64,000 bases of DNA from positions 1,682,501-1,746,500 of the forward strand of contig NC_010995.1 of NCBI RefSeq assembly GCF_000019225.1, written 5' to 3'. Under the pieces are notes generated by a model, which made no database searches, was not told the origin of the DNA, and saw only the letters and a list, made by a program, of their open reading frames with translations. This DNA comes from Cellvibrio japonicus Ueda107 (GTDB taxonomy: Bacteria; Pseudomonadota; Gammaproteobacteria; Pseudomonadales; Cellvibrionaceae). The position numbers were made by a program, and so were the translations under genes. Shown piece by piece: positions 27,478 to 36,255 of this stretch (within the stretch, counting starts at the first letter, position 1; each line of letters begins with the position of its first letter).

Positions 27478-28644
27478 TTATTGGCCTCCCTGGACTGCTT
27501 CGCTATTAAAGGCAACCGCCTTGACCTGGGCGCCGGGGCGGACTTTTTGTAAGCCTTCCACAATCAGCTTGTCGCCGGCCTGCAAGCCTTCCTCTACTAA
27601 CCAGTCGCTACCCAGGGTGCGTTCAGCTTTCAGGATTCGCGCTTCAACCACCCCTTCTGCATTGACAACCAGTGCGGTAGCTTCGCCTTTGGCATTGCGG
27701 CTGATGCCGCGCTGGGGCGCGAGTATGGCATTGCTGCGTACACCCTCTACCACCTGGGCGCGCACATACATACCGGGCAGGAGCAGTTGTTCCGGGTTGG
27801 GGAAGAGCGCGCGCAGGGTTACCGACCCCGTGCTTGGATCAACCGTCACCTCGGAGAATTGCAATGTACCTGTATGGGTATATTGGCTGCCGTCTTCCAG
27901 GGTCAGGGTAACGCGCGTTTGCAGGGCTTGATCCTGGATAACCTGGCCATTGGCCAATGCCTGTTTCAATTTAAGCAGTTCAGCGCTGGACTGAGTGAGG
28001 TCAACATAGATGGGGTCTAGCTGTGAAATAGTCGCCAGGGCAGTGGTTTGGTTGGCCGTCACCAGGGCACCGGCAGTGATACTGGATTTGCTGATTTGCC
28101 CGGAAATGGGCGCAGCTACCCGGGTATAGTCCAGATTAATGCGGGCTGTCTGCAATTGGGCTTTGGCTGCCAGGACATCGGCTTCTGCCTGTTTGAAACT
28201 GGCCTGGGCTTCATCGTAGTCCTGTTGGCTAACCATTTTGCTTTTCAGCAGTTCAGCGTAGCGTGTTGCCTTGGCTTTACTGCTCGCCAGGTTGGCCTCC
28301 GCCCTGGCAAGGCTCGCGCGTGCGCTGGCAAGTGTGGCCTCAAAGGTTGCCGGGTCAATTTGGTAGAGGGCTTGACCGGCTTTAACGTTGGCGCCTTCGG
28401 TAAATTCCCGCTTTAGCACTATGCCGCTGACCTGGGGGCGGATCTCGGCCGTCTGGTAGGCGCTGGTACGGCCAGGTAACTCGCGGATAAGACTGGTGTC
28501 CTGCGCTGCCAGGCTCACTATCCCGACTTCCGGTAGGCTGGCAGCAGGTGCAGTACCTGCCTGGTCCTGACTGCAAGCGGCCAGCGTCAAGGCGCCAGCG
28601 AGAACCATACAACTAAATAGCAGGTTGGGGGACTGTGTCCGCAT
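27478..28644 (-). CDS. RND efflux periplasmic adaptor, AcrA/MexA type
   Basis: Membrane-fusion protein of 388 residues joining pump and outer-membrane channel. A lipoprotein signal ends in LAAC (C24), so it should be anchored in the inner membrane. Then come a beta-barrel strand, a lipoyl half-motif (GIVLKREFTEGANVKAGQALYQID), a long alpha-helical hairpin (about 100-170), the second lipoyl half and the membrane-proximal domain. It is the first gene of the adaptor-pump-tetR operon. The operator candidate lies 22 bp upstream of its start. Confidence 0.95.
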   Translation of the reverse strand: MRTQSPNLLFSCMVLAGALTLAACSQDQAGTAPAASLPEVGIVSLAAQDTSLIRELPGRTSAYQTAEIRPQVSGIVLKREFTEGANVKAGQALYQIDPATFEATLASARASLARAEANLASSKAKATRYAELLKSKMVSQQDYDEAQASFKQAEADVLAAKAQLQTARINLDYTRVAAPISGQISKSSITAGALVTANQTTALATISQLDPIYVDLTQSSAELLKLKQALANGQVIQDQALQTRVTLTLEDGSQYTHTGTLQFSEVTVDPSTGSVTLRALFPNPEQLLLPGMYVRAQVVEGVRSNAILAPQRGISRNAKGEATALVVNAEGVVEARILKAERTLGSDWLVEEGLQAGDKLIVEGLQKVRPGAQVKAVAFNSEAVQGGQ

Positions 28645-28665
28645 ATAAGAATCTCCTGATAGACT

Positions 28666-28677
28666 GAATGTTCATTC
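28666..28677 (-). promoter_or_regulatory. Palindromic TetR-type operator upstream of the efflux operon
   Basis: GAATG-TT-CATTC, a perfect 5-2-5 palindrome, lies 22-33 bp upstream of the adaptor start. Similar GAATG/CATTC arms occur in operators of AcrR-like TetR repressors. No clean -35/-10 pair was identified around it. Confidence 0.5.
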
Positions 28678-28864
28678 TATTTTTATTGGGGGCTCACCCA
28701 CAATTGACGCTTGTCATGGCGGGGCTCTGCTTTCTGCAAATTTGCGTTAAGCCAAACCGGAGAAGAACCTGGAAGCGGGTGGCCAGCAGCGAGCCGACAC
28801 AATACAATGCCGCCCGCTCGATCCATTTCCGGGGCAATGCCCCTAAACATCAGGAAGTCTGGTC

Positions 28865-29299
28865 ATGACCCAATTCGGCATAGAAGTAAGCGCTGAGGAT
28901 ATTGTCGATACCCTCAGTTTTTTCGATAGCTGGGAGGATCGCTACAAGTACCTGATTGATTTGGGCAAAGAGCTGCCGGCCATGGCTCCGGCGCTGTGTA
29001 CCGAGGACTCCCTGGTGCGCGGGTGCCAGAGCAAAGTATGGTTGGTGGAGGAGATCCGCACCGGCCGGCTCTATTTCCAGGCCGATAGTGATGCCTATAT
29101 CGTCAAAGGGTTATTGTGTGTGGTATTGGCTGCCTATAACGGCCGCACACCGGAAGAAATACTGGCCTTCGATATCGATACCTATTTTGCCCGTCTGGAC
29201 CTGCTCCAGCATTTAAGCTCCACCCGTGGCAATGGCCTTAAATCCATGGTCAAGCGAATCCAGGAAAAGGCGGCCCTGGCCCATTCAGCTGGTCATTAA
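28865..29299 (+). CDS. sufE: Sulfur acceptor SufE
   Basis: Accepts persulfide from SufS and passes it to SufBCD. The protein has 144 residues, typical of SufE/CsdE, with the active cysteine C54 in VRGCQSKVW and the conserved DSWEDRYKYLIDLG near the N-terminus. Because sufS is upstream in this same window, SufE is the better name than CsdE. It is monocistronic here, separated from the suf operon by the opposing efflux genes. The start has a weak ribosome-binding site (AGGAAG about 12 bases upstream). Confidence 0.9.
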   Translation: MTQFGIEVSAEDIVDTLSFFDSWEDRYKYLIDLGKELPAMAPALCTEDSLVRGCQSKVWLVEEIRTGRLYFQADSDAYIVKGLLCVVLAAYNGRTPEEILAFDIDTYFARLDLLQHLSSTRGNGLKSMVKRIQEKAALAHSAGH

Positions 29300-29385
29300 T
29301 TCCCCGTATTTTTACTTAAGAATCAAGCCTTAACTGGCATCATGCAAAATGCGCATAATGCGCAGCTTGCATATAAAAATGGCGC

Positions 29386-29410
29386 AAACCCGCGTATAAT
29401 CCGCGGGTTT
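29386..29410 (+). promoter_or_regulatory. -10 box in the loop of a hairpin upstream of ndk
   Basis: AAACCCGCG (29386-29394) and CGCGGGTTT (29402-29410) pair perfectly around the loop TATAATC. The loop holds a perfect TATAAT (29395-29400), about 113 bp before ndk. No good -35 box stands 16-18 bp upstream. It is probably the ndk promoter, with the symmetry either incidental or a regulator site. Confidence 0.5.
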
Positions 29411-29512
29411 TGTATTTGGGGGACCCGAAAACCCCGTGAGCGTGGGTCAAAACCGGGTCCTGCAGTCGTCAATCAAGCGAGACATGCGTGAATTAACCGG
29501 TACGGAGCTGCC

Positions 29513-29938
29513 ATGGCTGTTGAACAAACCTTTTCCATCATCAAACCCGATGCGGTCAAAAACAATCACATCGGCGCGATTGTTGCCCGCTTTGAGAAAG
29601 CAGGTCTTAAAGTGATTGCGCAGCGCATGCTGCAATTGACCCCTGCCCAGGCCGAAGGCTTTTATGCCGAGCACAAGGGCCGCTCCTTCTATGATGAACT
29701 GGTTGCATTCATGACCTCCGGCCCAGTCGTGGTCCAGGTGCTTTACGGTGAAAACGCCATAGCACTCAATCGCGAATTAATGGGGGCTACCGACCCAACC
29801 AAGGCTGCACCCGGCACCATTCGTGCGGACTTCTCCATGAGCATGCCTGCCAATGCAGTCCATGGCTCGGATTCACCGATCTCTGCCGCTCGTGAAATCG
29901 CTTATTTTTTCCCAACCCATGAAGTGGTTGTGCGCTAG
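29513..29938 (+). CDS. ndk: Nucleoside diphosphate kinase
   Basis: Balances nucleoside triphosphate pools by moving the gamma-phosphate of ATP to other NDPs through a phosphohistidine. The protein has 141 residues, standard length. Landmarks are AVEQTFSIIKPDAVKNNHIG at the start and the catalytic histidine in NAVHGSDS. The leader from 29401 can fold back on itself (GGACCC near 29420 with GGGTCC near 29457). It opens the conserved ndk-rlmN-pilW-rodZ-ispG-hisS order. Confidence 0.98.
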   Translation: MAVEQTFSIIKPDAVKNNHIGAIVARFEKAGLKVIAQRMLQLTPAQAEGFYAEHKGRSFYDELVAFMTSGPVVVQVLYGENAIALNRELMGATDPTKAAPGTIRADFSMSMPANAVHGSDSPISAAREIAYFFPTHEVVVR

Positions 29939-29976
29939 GCCCGACCAGGTTAATCCAACCAGCAGGTAGTTTTTTA

Positions 29977-31185
29977 ATGATTGAGTCGTTAACCCCAACA
30001 ACCGAAAGCCTGGACCGGGTGGCTGGCCAGCCCGGGCAAGCGAGCCCGGCGGCTGCAGAAGGCTCCGGCAAGGTTAACCTGCTGGGGATGCCAGAGGCCA
30101 AGCTCATTGCATTTTTTGAGTCGATTGGTGAAAAGAAATTTCGTGCAATCCAGGTCATGAAGTGGATTCACCAGTTGGGGGCCGACAACTTTGATGATAT
30201 GAGTAATGTCAGCAAGGCCCTGCGCGCCAAACTCAAGGACTGTGCTGAAATCTATGCCCCGGAAGTGGTTCGCCAACTGGATTCTGCCGATGGTACCCGC
30301 AAATTCCTGATTCGTGTGGCGGGTGGCAATGTGGTGGAAACGGTATTTATCCCCGATGGCGATCGCGGCACCCTGTGTGTTTCCTCCCAGGTGGGTTGCT
30401 CGCTGGACTGTAGCTTTTGTGCGACGGGCAAACAGGGTTTTAACCGCGACCTGACGGCGGCAGAAATCATTGGCCAGGTATGGATCGCTGCCAAATCCTT
30501 TGGCCAGCTACAGGCGAATGGCCCCCGCACCGTGACCAATGTCGTGATGATGGGCATGGGTGAGCCACTGCTCAATTTTGATAATGTTGTCGATGCCATG
30601 AACCTGATGATGCACGATAACGCCTATGGCATTTCCAAGCGTCGCGTTACCCTGAGTACATCCGGTGTGGTGCCGCAACTGGATCGTCTCAGCCAATATA
30701 CCGATGCCTGCCTGGCCATTTCCCTGCATGCTCCTAACGATGAGCTGCGCAATGAACTGGTGCCGATAAATCGCAAATATCCCATTGCGATGTTATTGGA
30801 TTCGGCTAGGCGTTATATCCAGTCCATGCCTGATACCCATCGTAAAATCACCATCGAATACACCCTGATTGATCAGGTCAATGATCGTCCGCAGCATGCG
30901 CAGCAGCTGGCTGAACTTTTGCGCGACGTACCGGTCAAGATCAACCTGATTCCTTTCAACCCTTTCAACCTGTCCAATTACAAACGTGTCAGCAACAATG
31001 CACTGCGCAAATTCCAGGACATTTTGATGCAGGAAGGGTATATCACTACCGTGCGAACGACCCGGGGTGATGACATAGATGCCGCCTGTGGGCAATTGGC
31101 TGGCAGTGTCAATGATATTACCCGTCGCAGCGAGCGTTATCGTGCACGTTTTGATGAACAGGCAGTACGCATCATTGGGCAATAA
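29977..31185 (+). CDS. rlmN: Dual-specificity 23S rRNA/tRNA methyltransferase RlmN
   Basis: Radical-SAM enzyme that methylates C2 of A2503 in 23S rRNA and A37 in some tRNAs. The protein has 402 residues with the [4Fe-4S] motif CSLDCSFC (C141, C145, C148) and the methyl-carrying cysteine near the end in DIDAACGQLAG. The first 30 residues are a poorly conserved extension; the start ATG has AGGTAG upstream, and another in-frame ATG at 30088 falls inside the homologous region. Confidence 0.97.
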   Translation: MIESLTPTTESLDRVAGQPGQASPAAAEGSGKVNLLGMPEAKLIAFFESIGEKKFRAIQVMKWIHQLGADNFDDMSNVSKALRAKLKDCAEIYAPEVVRQLDSADGTRKFLIRVAGGNVVETVFIPDGDRGTLCVSSQVGCSLDCSFCATGKQGFNRDLTAAEIIGQVWIAAKSFGQLQANGPRTVTNVVMMGMGEPLLNFDNVVDAMNLMMHDNAYGISKRRVTLSTSGVVPQLDRLSQYTDACLAISLHAPNDELRNELVPINRKYPIAMLLDSARRYIQSMPDTHRKITIEYTLIDQVNDRPQHAQQLAELLRDVPVKINLIPFNPFNLSNYKRVSNNALRKFQDILMQEGYITTVRTTRGDDIDAACGQLAGSVNDITRRSERYRARFDEQAVRIIGQ

Positions 31186-31212
31186 CAGATACCAAGGCCT
31201 ATGGAGTAAACA

Positions 31213-31998
31213 ATGACATTCATCAAGCTTTCTACAACAGTTGCAAAATATGTGTTGGCACTCTTGATGGTGTCTTCTTTACTGGCCTGTGTGTCCGAGA
31301 CAGTCAGTACGACCAAACGCCAGGTGGACAAGCAAAAAGCCCTTGAGCTGCACGTCAAACTGGCCCAGGGCTATGTCAGTAAAGGCAATCGTGAATCAGC
31401 CCGCCTGCATTTGGGGAAAGCGTTTGATATCAACAAGCGCTCACCTGAGGCCACACTGGTTCTGGCGCAGTTATATGAATTGGAAGGGGAGCCGGCCCTG
31501 GCCGAGGAAACCTTCAAAAAAGCCATTCGATTGAAAAAGGATTTTACCGAAGCACACAACAGCTATGGTATCTCCCTGTTTAATGCCAAACGCTATGAAG
31601 AAGCACTGTCCCAATTTGAACGGGCAGCAGCAGACCTCGGCTATGACGGACGTGCCGAGGCCTTGGTTAACGTAGGTCGCACAGCGGTGCAATTGGGCAA
31701 AAAGCAGCGCGCACACGCTGCCTTTGAACATGCAACCGTGCTTAACCGCGATTTACCTCCCGCCTTTATTGAATTGGCAGATTTAAATTTCCAGGAGCAG
31801 AACTATGCTGAGGCCAAACAGAATCTGGATAGATTCATGGCTCTCACATCGGCGACTCCGCGCGCGTTATTGATAGGAATACGTTTGGAGCGCATCTTTG
31901 GTAACAAGGATAAAGAGGCCAGTTACCTCTTAATGTTGAAAAACAAATTCCCTTACTCCCGCGAATATCTGGAGTACAAGGATACCTTGGCCCACTGA
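31213..31998 (+). CDS. pilW: Type IV pilus biogenesis TPR lipoprotein PilW/PilF
   Basis: Pilotin-like lipoprotein that helps place the PilQ secretin in the outer membrane. The protein has 261 residues: a signal peptide with lipobox LLAC (C26), then about six TPR helical repeats. The position between rlmN and rodZ is the standard one and supports the name over a generic TPR protein. A perfect inverted repeat follows it at 32005-32032. Confidence 0.9.
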   Translation: MTFIKLSTTVAKYVLALLMVSSLLACVSETVSTTKRQVDKQKALELHVKLAQGYVSKGNRESARLHLGKAFDINKRSPEATLVLAQLYELEGEPALAEETFKKAIRLKKDFTEAHNSYGISLFNAKRYEEALSQFERAAADLGYDGRAEALVNVGRTAVQLGKKQRAHAAFEHATVLNRDLPPAFIELADLNFQEQNYAEAKQNLDRFMALTSATPRALLIGIRLERIFGNKDKEASYLLMLKNKFPYSREYLEYKDTLAH

Positions 31999-32004
31999 AA
32001 GAAT

Positions 32005-32032
32005 TGGCCACTGTGTAAGTGCGCAGTGGCCA
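32005..32032 (+). other. Hairpin between pilW and rodZ
   Basis: TGGCCACTG (32005-32013) and CAGTGGCCA (32024-32032) form a perfect 9-bp stem with a 10-base loop. No T run follows. It is probably an mRNA processing or attenuation element in the operon. Confidence 0.5.
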
Positions 32033-32053
32033 GTGATGAAGACTGGATAACCC

Positions 32054-32998
32054 ATGACAGCTGAGAACCAGAGCGAGGCAAATGTCTCTAAAAGCTCCCA
32101 TGAGCTATCTCCCGGTACCATTCTGGCCGCCGCGCGTGAACGTGCGGGACTGACGCAACAGCAGGCGGCTGACGAACTCTATATGACCTTGGGTAAGGTG
32201 CGGGCACTGGAGGCCGATGACTACCAGCGCTTGCATTCGGATACGTTTATTCGCGGCTATCTGCGCGCCTATGCCAACCTGCTCAAAATAGATGTGGATC
32301 AGGTTATACAGGCTTATGATCGCCAGGCCCAACGCCTGGGATTGGTTGAGCAATATGTGCCGCGCAGTGTTGATAACAGCAACAAAAAGATTTGGCAGTT
32401 TGTCGGGCTCATCCTTGCTGCCCTGGTTGTTTTGTGGCTCATTTCGGTATGGTTTTTTGATAACAGAAAAGCGCCAGAGTATCCGCTTCCAGCGGCATTG
32501 GATATTGCTGAGGATATAGCCGTTTCATCCGGCCAGGTCAGTTCATTAGCCCAGATCCCCCTATCGGTTCAACCGGCTGCTGTAGACGTTGCATCCACGT
32601 CAAGTTTGTCAGGGATGGTGCCTGTTTCTGCTGGGGTTGCCAGCAGTGCCGCGTTGAGTGTTGCTTCCGCTACCAGTGTGTCTGAGTCAGTCAGTGTGTC
32701 CTCTGTGGCAGCGTTATCCCGGCGTACAGTAGTACAGGATCCCAATGCGCAGAATCTGGATGAGCTTTACATGGAATTTTCAGATGAGTGCTGGCTTGAA
32801 GTCAGTGATTCCCGTGGTGATGTCCTGGCTACCGAATTGGAGCGTCCGGGAAATCGTTTGTTGGTTAAAGGGCGTGCTCCATTTGATGTCAAACTGGGCA
32901 ATGCCAAAGCGGTGACTATGACATTGAATGGACAATCGGTGACGATCATCCCATCGCCTCATACTAATGTGCTGACCATGAAAGTGGGTGCACAATAA
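32054..32998 (+). CDS. rodZ: Cytoskeleton protein RodZ
   Basis: Bitopic membrane protein that links MreB to the cell-wall machinery and keeps rod shape. The protein has 314 residues: a cytoplasmic helix-turn-helix of the HTH_25 type (20-85), one membrane helix at about 113-135, a Ser/Val-rich periplasmic stretch (165-225), and a C-terminal DUF4115 beta domain (235-312). The Ser-rich stretch resembles the cellulase linkers in composition. Confidence 0.93.
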   Translation: MTAENQSEANVSKSSHELSPGTILAAARERAGLTQQQAADELYMTLGKVRALEADDYQRLHSDTFIRGYLRAYANLLKIDVDQVIQAYDRQAQRLGLVEQYVPRSVDNSNKKIWQFVGLILAALVVLWLISVWFFDNRKAPEYPLPAALDIAEDIAVSSGQVSSLAQIPLSVQPAAVDVASTSSLSGMVPVSAGVASSAALSVASATSVSESVSVSSVAALSRRTVVQDPNAQNLDELYMEFSDECWLEVSDSRGDVLATELERPGNRLLVKGRAPFDVKLGNAKAVTMTLNGQSVTIIPSPHTNVLTMKVGAQ

Positions 32999-33069
32999 AG
33001 TTGCAGGATTGGCACAAGATTGATTGAAATACTAACAACAGGCTAGTGCCCTGTTTCTGGGAAATCTTT

Positions 33070-34194
33070 ATGCATTGCGAGTCTCCGATAGTGCGTCGCA
33101 AATCCCGCCAGATTATGGTGGGCAATGTGCCGGTTGGTGGTGGTGCACCTATTTCGGTACAAAGTATGACCAATACCGAAACGACGGATGTTGCGGCAAC
33201 CGTTGAACAAATTCGCCGTATTCAGACGGCTGGCGCAGATATTGTGCGTGTATCTGTACCTACCATGGAAGCAGCGGAGGCATTTGGGTTAATTCGTAAA
33301 CAGGTCAATATTCCCCTGGTGGCGGATATTCATTTTGACTACCGTATTGCCCTGCGGGTTGCTGACCTCGGGGTTGATTGTCTGCGTATCAATCCTGGCA
33401 ATATCGGCCGTGAAAAACGTATTAAAGCGGTCGTCGATAAAGCGCGTGACCTGAATATTCCGATTCGTATTGGTGTAAATGCTGGTTCATTGGAAAAAGA
33501 CCTGCAAAAAAAATACGGGGAGCCCACGCCCGATGCGTTGGTTGAGTCTGCCTTGCGCCATGTGGAGATTCTGGACGGGTTGAACTTCTACAACTTCAAG
33601 GTCAGTGTGAAGGCCTCGGATATTTTTATGGCGGTTGCTGCCTACCGCAAGCTGGCTGCCCTGATAGAGCAACCTTTGCATTTGGGGATCACCGAGGCTG
33701 GTGGCTTGCGTGCCGGCACGGTCAAATCGGCAATTGGCCTTGGCGCATTATTGATGGATGGTATTGGTGATACTATTCGCGTCTCTCTTGCCGCTGATCC
33801 GGTAGAAGAGATCAAGGTCGGTTGGGATATGTTGCGCAGCCTGAAGATTCGCAGCAAAGGCGTGAACTTTATTGCCTGCCCCAGTTGTTCGCGTCAGAAC
33901 TTTGATGTGATCAAAACGATGAATGATCTTGAGCTGCGTGTTGAAGATATTACCGTACCCCTGGATGTTGCAGTAATCGGCTGTGTGGTGAATGGTCCGG
34001 GAGAAGCTAAAGAAGCTGACCTCGGCCTGGCAGGAGGTACTCCCAGTAATTTGATTTATATCGACGGTGAGCCAAGCCAGAAACTGACCAATGAAAACCT
34101 GGTCGATAATCTGGAGCGTCTCATCCGCGCCAAAGCAGCACAAAAGCAAGCGCAGCTGGAAGCCGATGCCAAAAATATTATCGCCCGGGCCTAG
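33070..34194 (+). CDS. ispG: 4-hydroxy-3-methylbut-2-en-1-yl diphosphate synthase IspG
   Basis: Reduces methylerythritol cyclodiphosphate to HMBPP in the MEP isoprenoid pathway, using a [4Fe-4S] cluster. The protein has 374 residues. Cluster cysteines are in CPSCSR and GCVVNGPGE. The N-terminal SPIVRRKSRQIMVGNVPVGG matches the family. I chose the ATG at 33070; an upstream GTG at 33046 is too close to a possible ribosome-binding site. It sits between rodZ and hisS in the usual order. Confidence 0.97.
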   Translation: MHCESPIVRRKSRQIMVGNVPVGGGAPISVQSMTNTETTDVAATVEQIRRIQTAGADIVRVSVPTMEAAEAFGLIRKQVNIPLVADIHFDYRIALRVADLGVDCLRINPGNIGREKRIKAVVDKARDLNIPIRIGVNAGSLEKDLQKKYGEPTPDALVESALRHVEILDGLNFYNFKVSVKASDIFMAVAAYRKLAALIEQPLHLGITEAGGLRAGTVKSAIGLGALLMDGIGDTIRVSLAADPVEEIKVGWDMLRSLKIRSKGVNFIACPSCSRQNFDVIKTMNDLELRVEDITVPLDVAVIGCVVNGPGEAKEADLGLAGGTPSNLIYIDGEPSQKLTNENLVDNLERLIRAKAAQKQAQLEADAKNIIARA

Positions 34195-34216
34195 TATTTA
34201 TTCGTAAGGATTTAGA

Positions 34217-35488
34217 TTGAAAAAGATTCAAGCAATTCGCGGCATGAACGACCTTCTGCCAGCTGACTCACCGCTTTGGCAATATGTTGAAGCGGTGGTG
34301 ACGGATATTCTGGCACGTTATGGTTACCAGGAAATCCGTTTTCCGATTGTCGAAGCAACAGAGTTATTCAAGCGTTCTATCGGTGAAGTTACCGATATCG
34401 TTGAGAAAGAAATGTATACTTTCGAGGATCGCAATGGCGACAGCCTGACCCTGCGCCCGGAAGGGACTGCCTGTTGTGTGCGCGCCTGTGAGGAAAACGG
34501 CCTGCTTTATAATCAAACACAGCGCCTGTGGTACATGGGGCCTATGTTTCGCCACGAGCGCCCGCAAAAGGGGCGCTATCGCCAGTTCCACCAGATCGGT
34601 GTAGAGACCTTTGGTATCCAGGGCCCGGATATTGATGCGGAAGTCCTGTTGTTGAGTGCACGTATCCTGCGTGAATTGGGTGTGGGTGATGCAGTGCAAC
34701 TGCAAATTAATTCACTGGGTAGTGCAGAGGCTCGCTCAGCCTATAAGGACGCGCTGGTTTCCTACCTGAACCAGGTAGCTGAACAATTGGATGAGGATAG
34801 CAAGCGTCGTTTAGGCACTAACCCCTTGCGTATTCTCGATTCCAAAGACACTTCAACCCAGGCATTACTCAATAATGCGCCTGTGTTGCTGGACTATCTG
34901 GATGAAGAATCCCACGCCCATTTTGAGGGGTTGAAGCAACTGTTGGATGCTGCAGGTATTGCTTATCAGGTCAATCCGCGGCTCGTGCGCGGTCTGGATT
35001 ATTATGGTAAAACGGCGTTCGAGTGGGTGACAGACAAACTGGGTGCCCAGAGTACGGTTTGTGCCGGTGGCCGCTATGATGGGCTGGTGGAGCAACTTGG
35101 GGGCAAAGCCACACCTGCTGTCGGTTTCGGTATCGGGCTGGAGCGATTGGTGTTGCTGGTACAAGCGCTGACGGTGGTACCTGAAGGGCTGGATCAGCAG
35201 GCAGATGTTTATCTGGTTGCTGTTGGTAATGTACAACAGCAGGCATTCCAATTGGCCGAGCGTATCCGCGACGAATTGCCTTTTGTGCGTTTGTTAGCGC
35301 ATTGTGGCGGTGGCAATTTCAAAAACCAGCTGAAAAAAGCAGACAAGAGCGGTGCCGATATAGCCCTAATCCTCGGTGAGGATGAAGTGCGTGACGGTAA
35401 GGTCGTTGTGAAATTCCTGCGCGATGATGTTGCCCAACAAACATTGTCACAGGAAGACGCCGTAACACTGCTGGCCGGTCTTGAGTAA
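34217..35488 (+). CDS. hisS: Histidyl-tRNA synthetase
   Basis: Class II aminoacyl-tRNA synthetase charging tRNA-His. The protein has 423 residues. It starts with TTG, 6-7 bases after AAGGA, giving the expected N-terminus KKIQAIRGMNDLLP. Motif 2 region (MFRHERPQKGRYRQFHQ), histidine-specific LVRGLDYYGKTAFEW and CAGGRYDGL, and the C-terminal anticodon domain are all present. Confidence 0.98.
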   Translation: MKKIQAIRGMNDLLPADSPLWQYVEAVVTDILARYGYQEIRFPIVEATELFKRSIGEVTDIVEKEMYTFEDRNGDSLTLRPEGTACCVRACEENGLLYNQTQRLWYMGPMFRHERPQKGRYRQFHQIGVETFGIQGPDIDAEVLLLSARILRELGVGDAVQLQINSLGSAEARSAYKDALVSYLNQVAEQLDEDSKRRLGTNPLRILDSKDTSTQALLNNAPVLLDYLDEESHAHFEGLKQLLDAAGIAYQVNPRLVRGLDYYGKTAFEWVTDKLGAQSTVCAGGRYDGLVEQLGGKATPAVGFGIGLERLVLLVQALTVVPEGLDQQADVYLVAVGNVQQQAFQLAERIRDELPFVRLLAHCGGGNFKNQLKKADKSGADIALILGEDEVRDGKVVVKFLRDDVAQQTLSQEDAVTLLAGLE

Positions 35489-35553
35489 AACAATAACCTT
35501 ATCATCATTATTAAACATGGCGCAGAGCGCCGCGATCTAACTAGGAGTCAATT

Positions 35554-36255
35554 GTGAGCATACACCTGTCAGAAGAAGAACAATTAGAAAACCTCAAACG
35601 CTGGTGGAAAGAAAACGGCAAGCTGATTATTGGTGCCGCTGTGATTGCTATTGCCGGCTATTTTGGTGTGACCAGTTGGCAGGATCATCAGCGCCAGAAA
35701 GCGGAGCAGGCCTCTGCAAGTTATGAACAATTGATCAAGCTGTTCAACACTGAACCCGGTAAAACCCTGAGTGAAGCGGATCGCGCTACAGTTGTGCATT
35801 TGGCCAATGAATTAAAGGCGGGCAGCAGCAGTATGTATGCGTACACCGCCGCATTTTTCCTCGCCAAACTCGCTGTGGAAGATAACAAATTGGATGCAGC
35901 TGTGAGTGAACTTAAATGGGTTTTATCTGCCAAACCGGATACCGCAACTGCCGAGATTGCCCGCTTGCGTTTGGCGCGCGTGCTAATTGCGCAGCAATCC
36001 TACGATGAGGCCTTAACGCAATTGGCGAGTGAGCCAGCTGCTGCATTTGCTACCGAATACAATGAATTGCGTGGTGATGCGTTGAAATCGCAGGGCAATC
36101 TCGATGCGGCACGTACCGCCTATGAAAAAGCACTGGCGGCCACTGACCCACAACAACAAGAGCGTTATATGTTGCTGCAAATGAAAGTGAATGATTTGAA
36201 AGTGCCTGAAGCTGCCGCTCCGGCCACTGGCTCTGCCGGGGAGAATGCTCAATGA
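35554..36255 (+). CDS. yfgM: YfgM-like ancillary SecYEG translocon subunit
   Basis: Membrane-anchored TPR protein; E. coli YfgM binds SecYEG and PpiD and helps periplasmic chaperone transfer. The protein has 233 residues with a GTG start after GGAGTC. The N-terminus is cytoplasmic with the conserved EEEQLENLKRWWKENGK, then a membrane helix at about 24-42, then TPR-type helices in the periplasm. It overlaps bamB by 4 bp. Confidence 0.93.
   Translation: MSIHLSEEEQLENLKRWWKENGKLIIGAAVIAIAGYFGVTSWQDHQRQKAEQASASYEQLIKLFNTEPGKTLSEADRATVVHLANELKAGSSSMYAYTAAFFLAKLAVEDNKLDAAVSELKWVLSAKPDTATAEIARLRLARVLIAQQSYDEALTQLASEPAAAFATEYNELRGDALKSQGNLDAARTAYEKALAATDPQQQERYMLLQMKVNDLKVPEAAAPATGSAGENAQ

Noticed and set aside
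23586..28865. Efflux block considered as a mobile element
   Set aside because: No transposase, integrase, terminal repeats or target duplication seen at its edges; only gene order hints at insertion.
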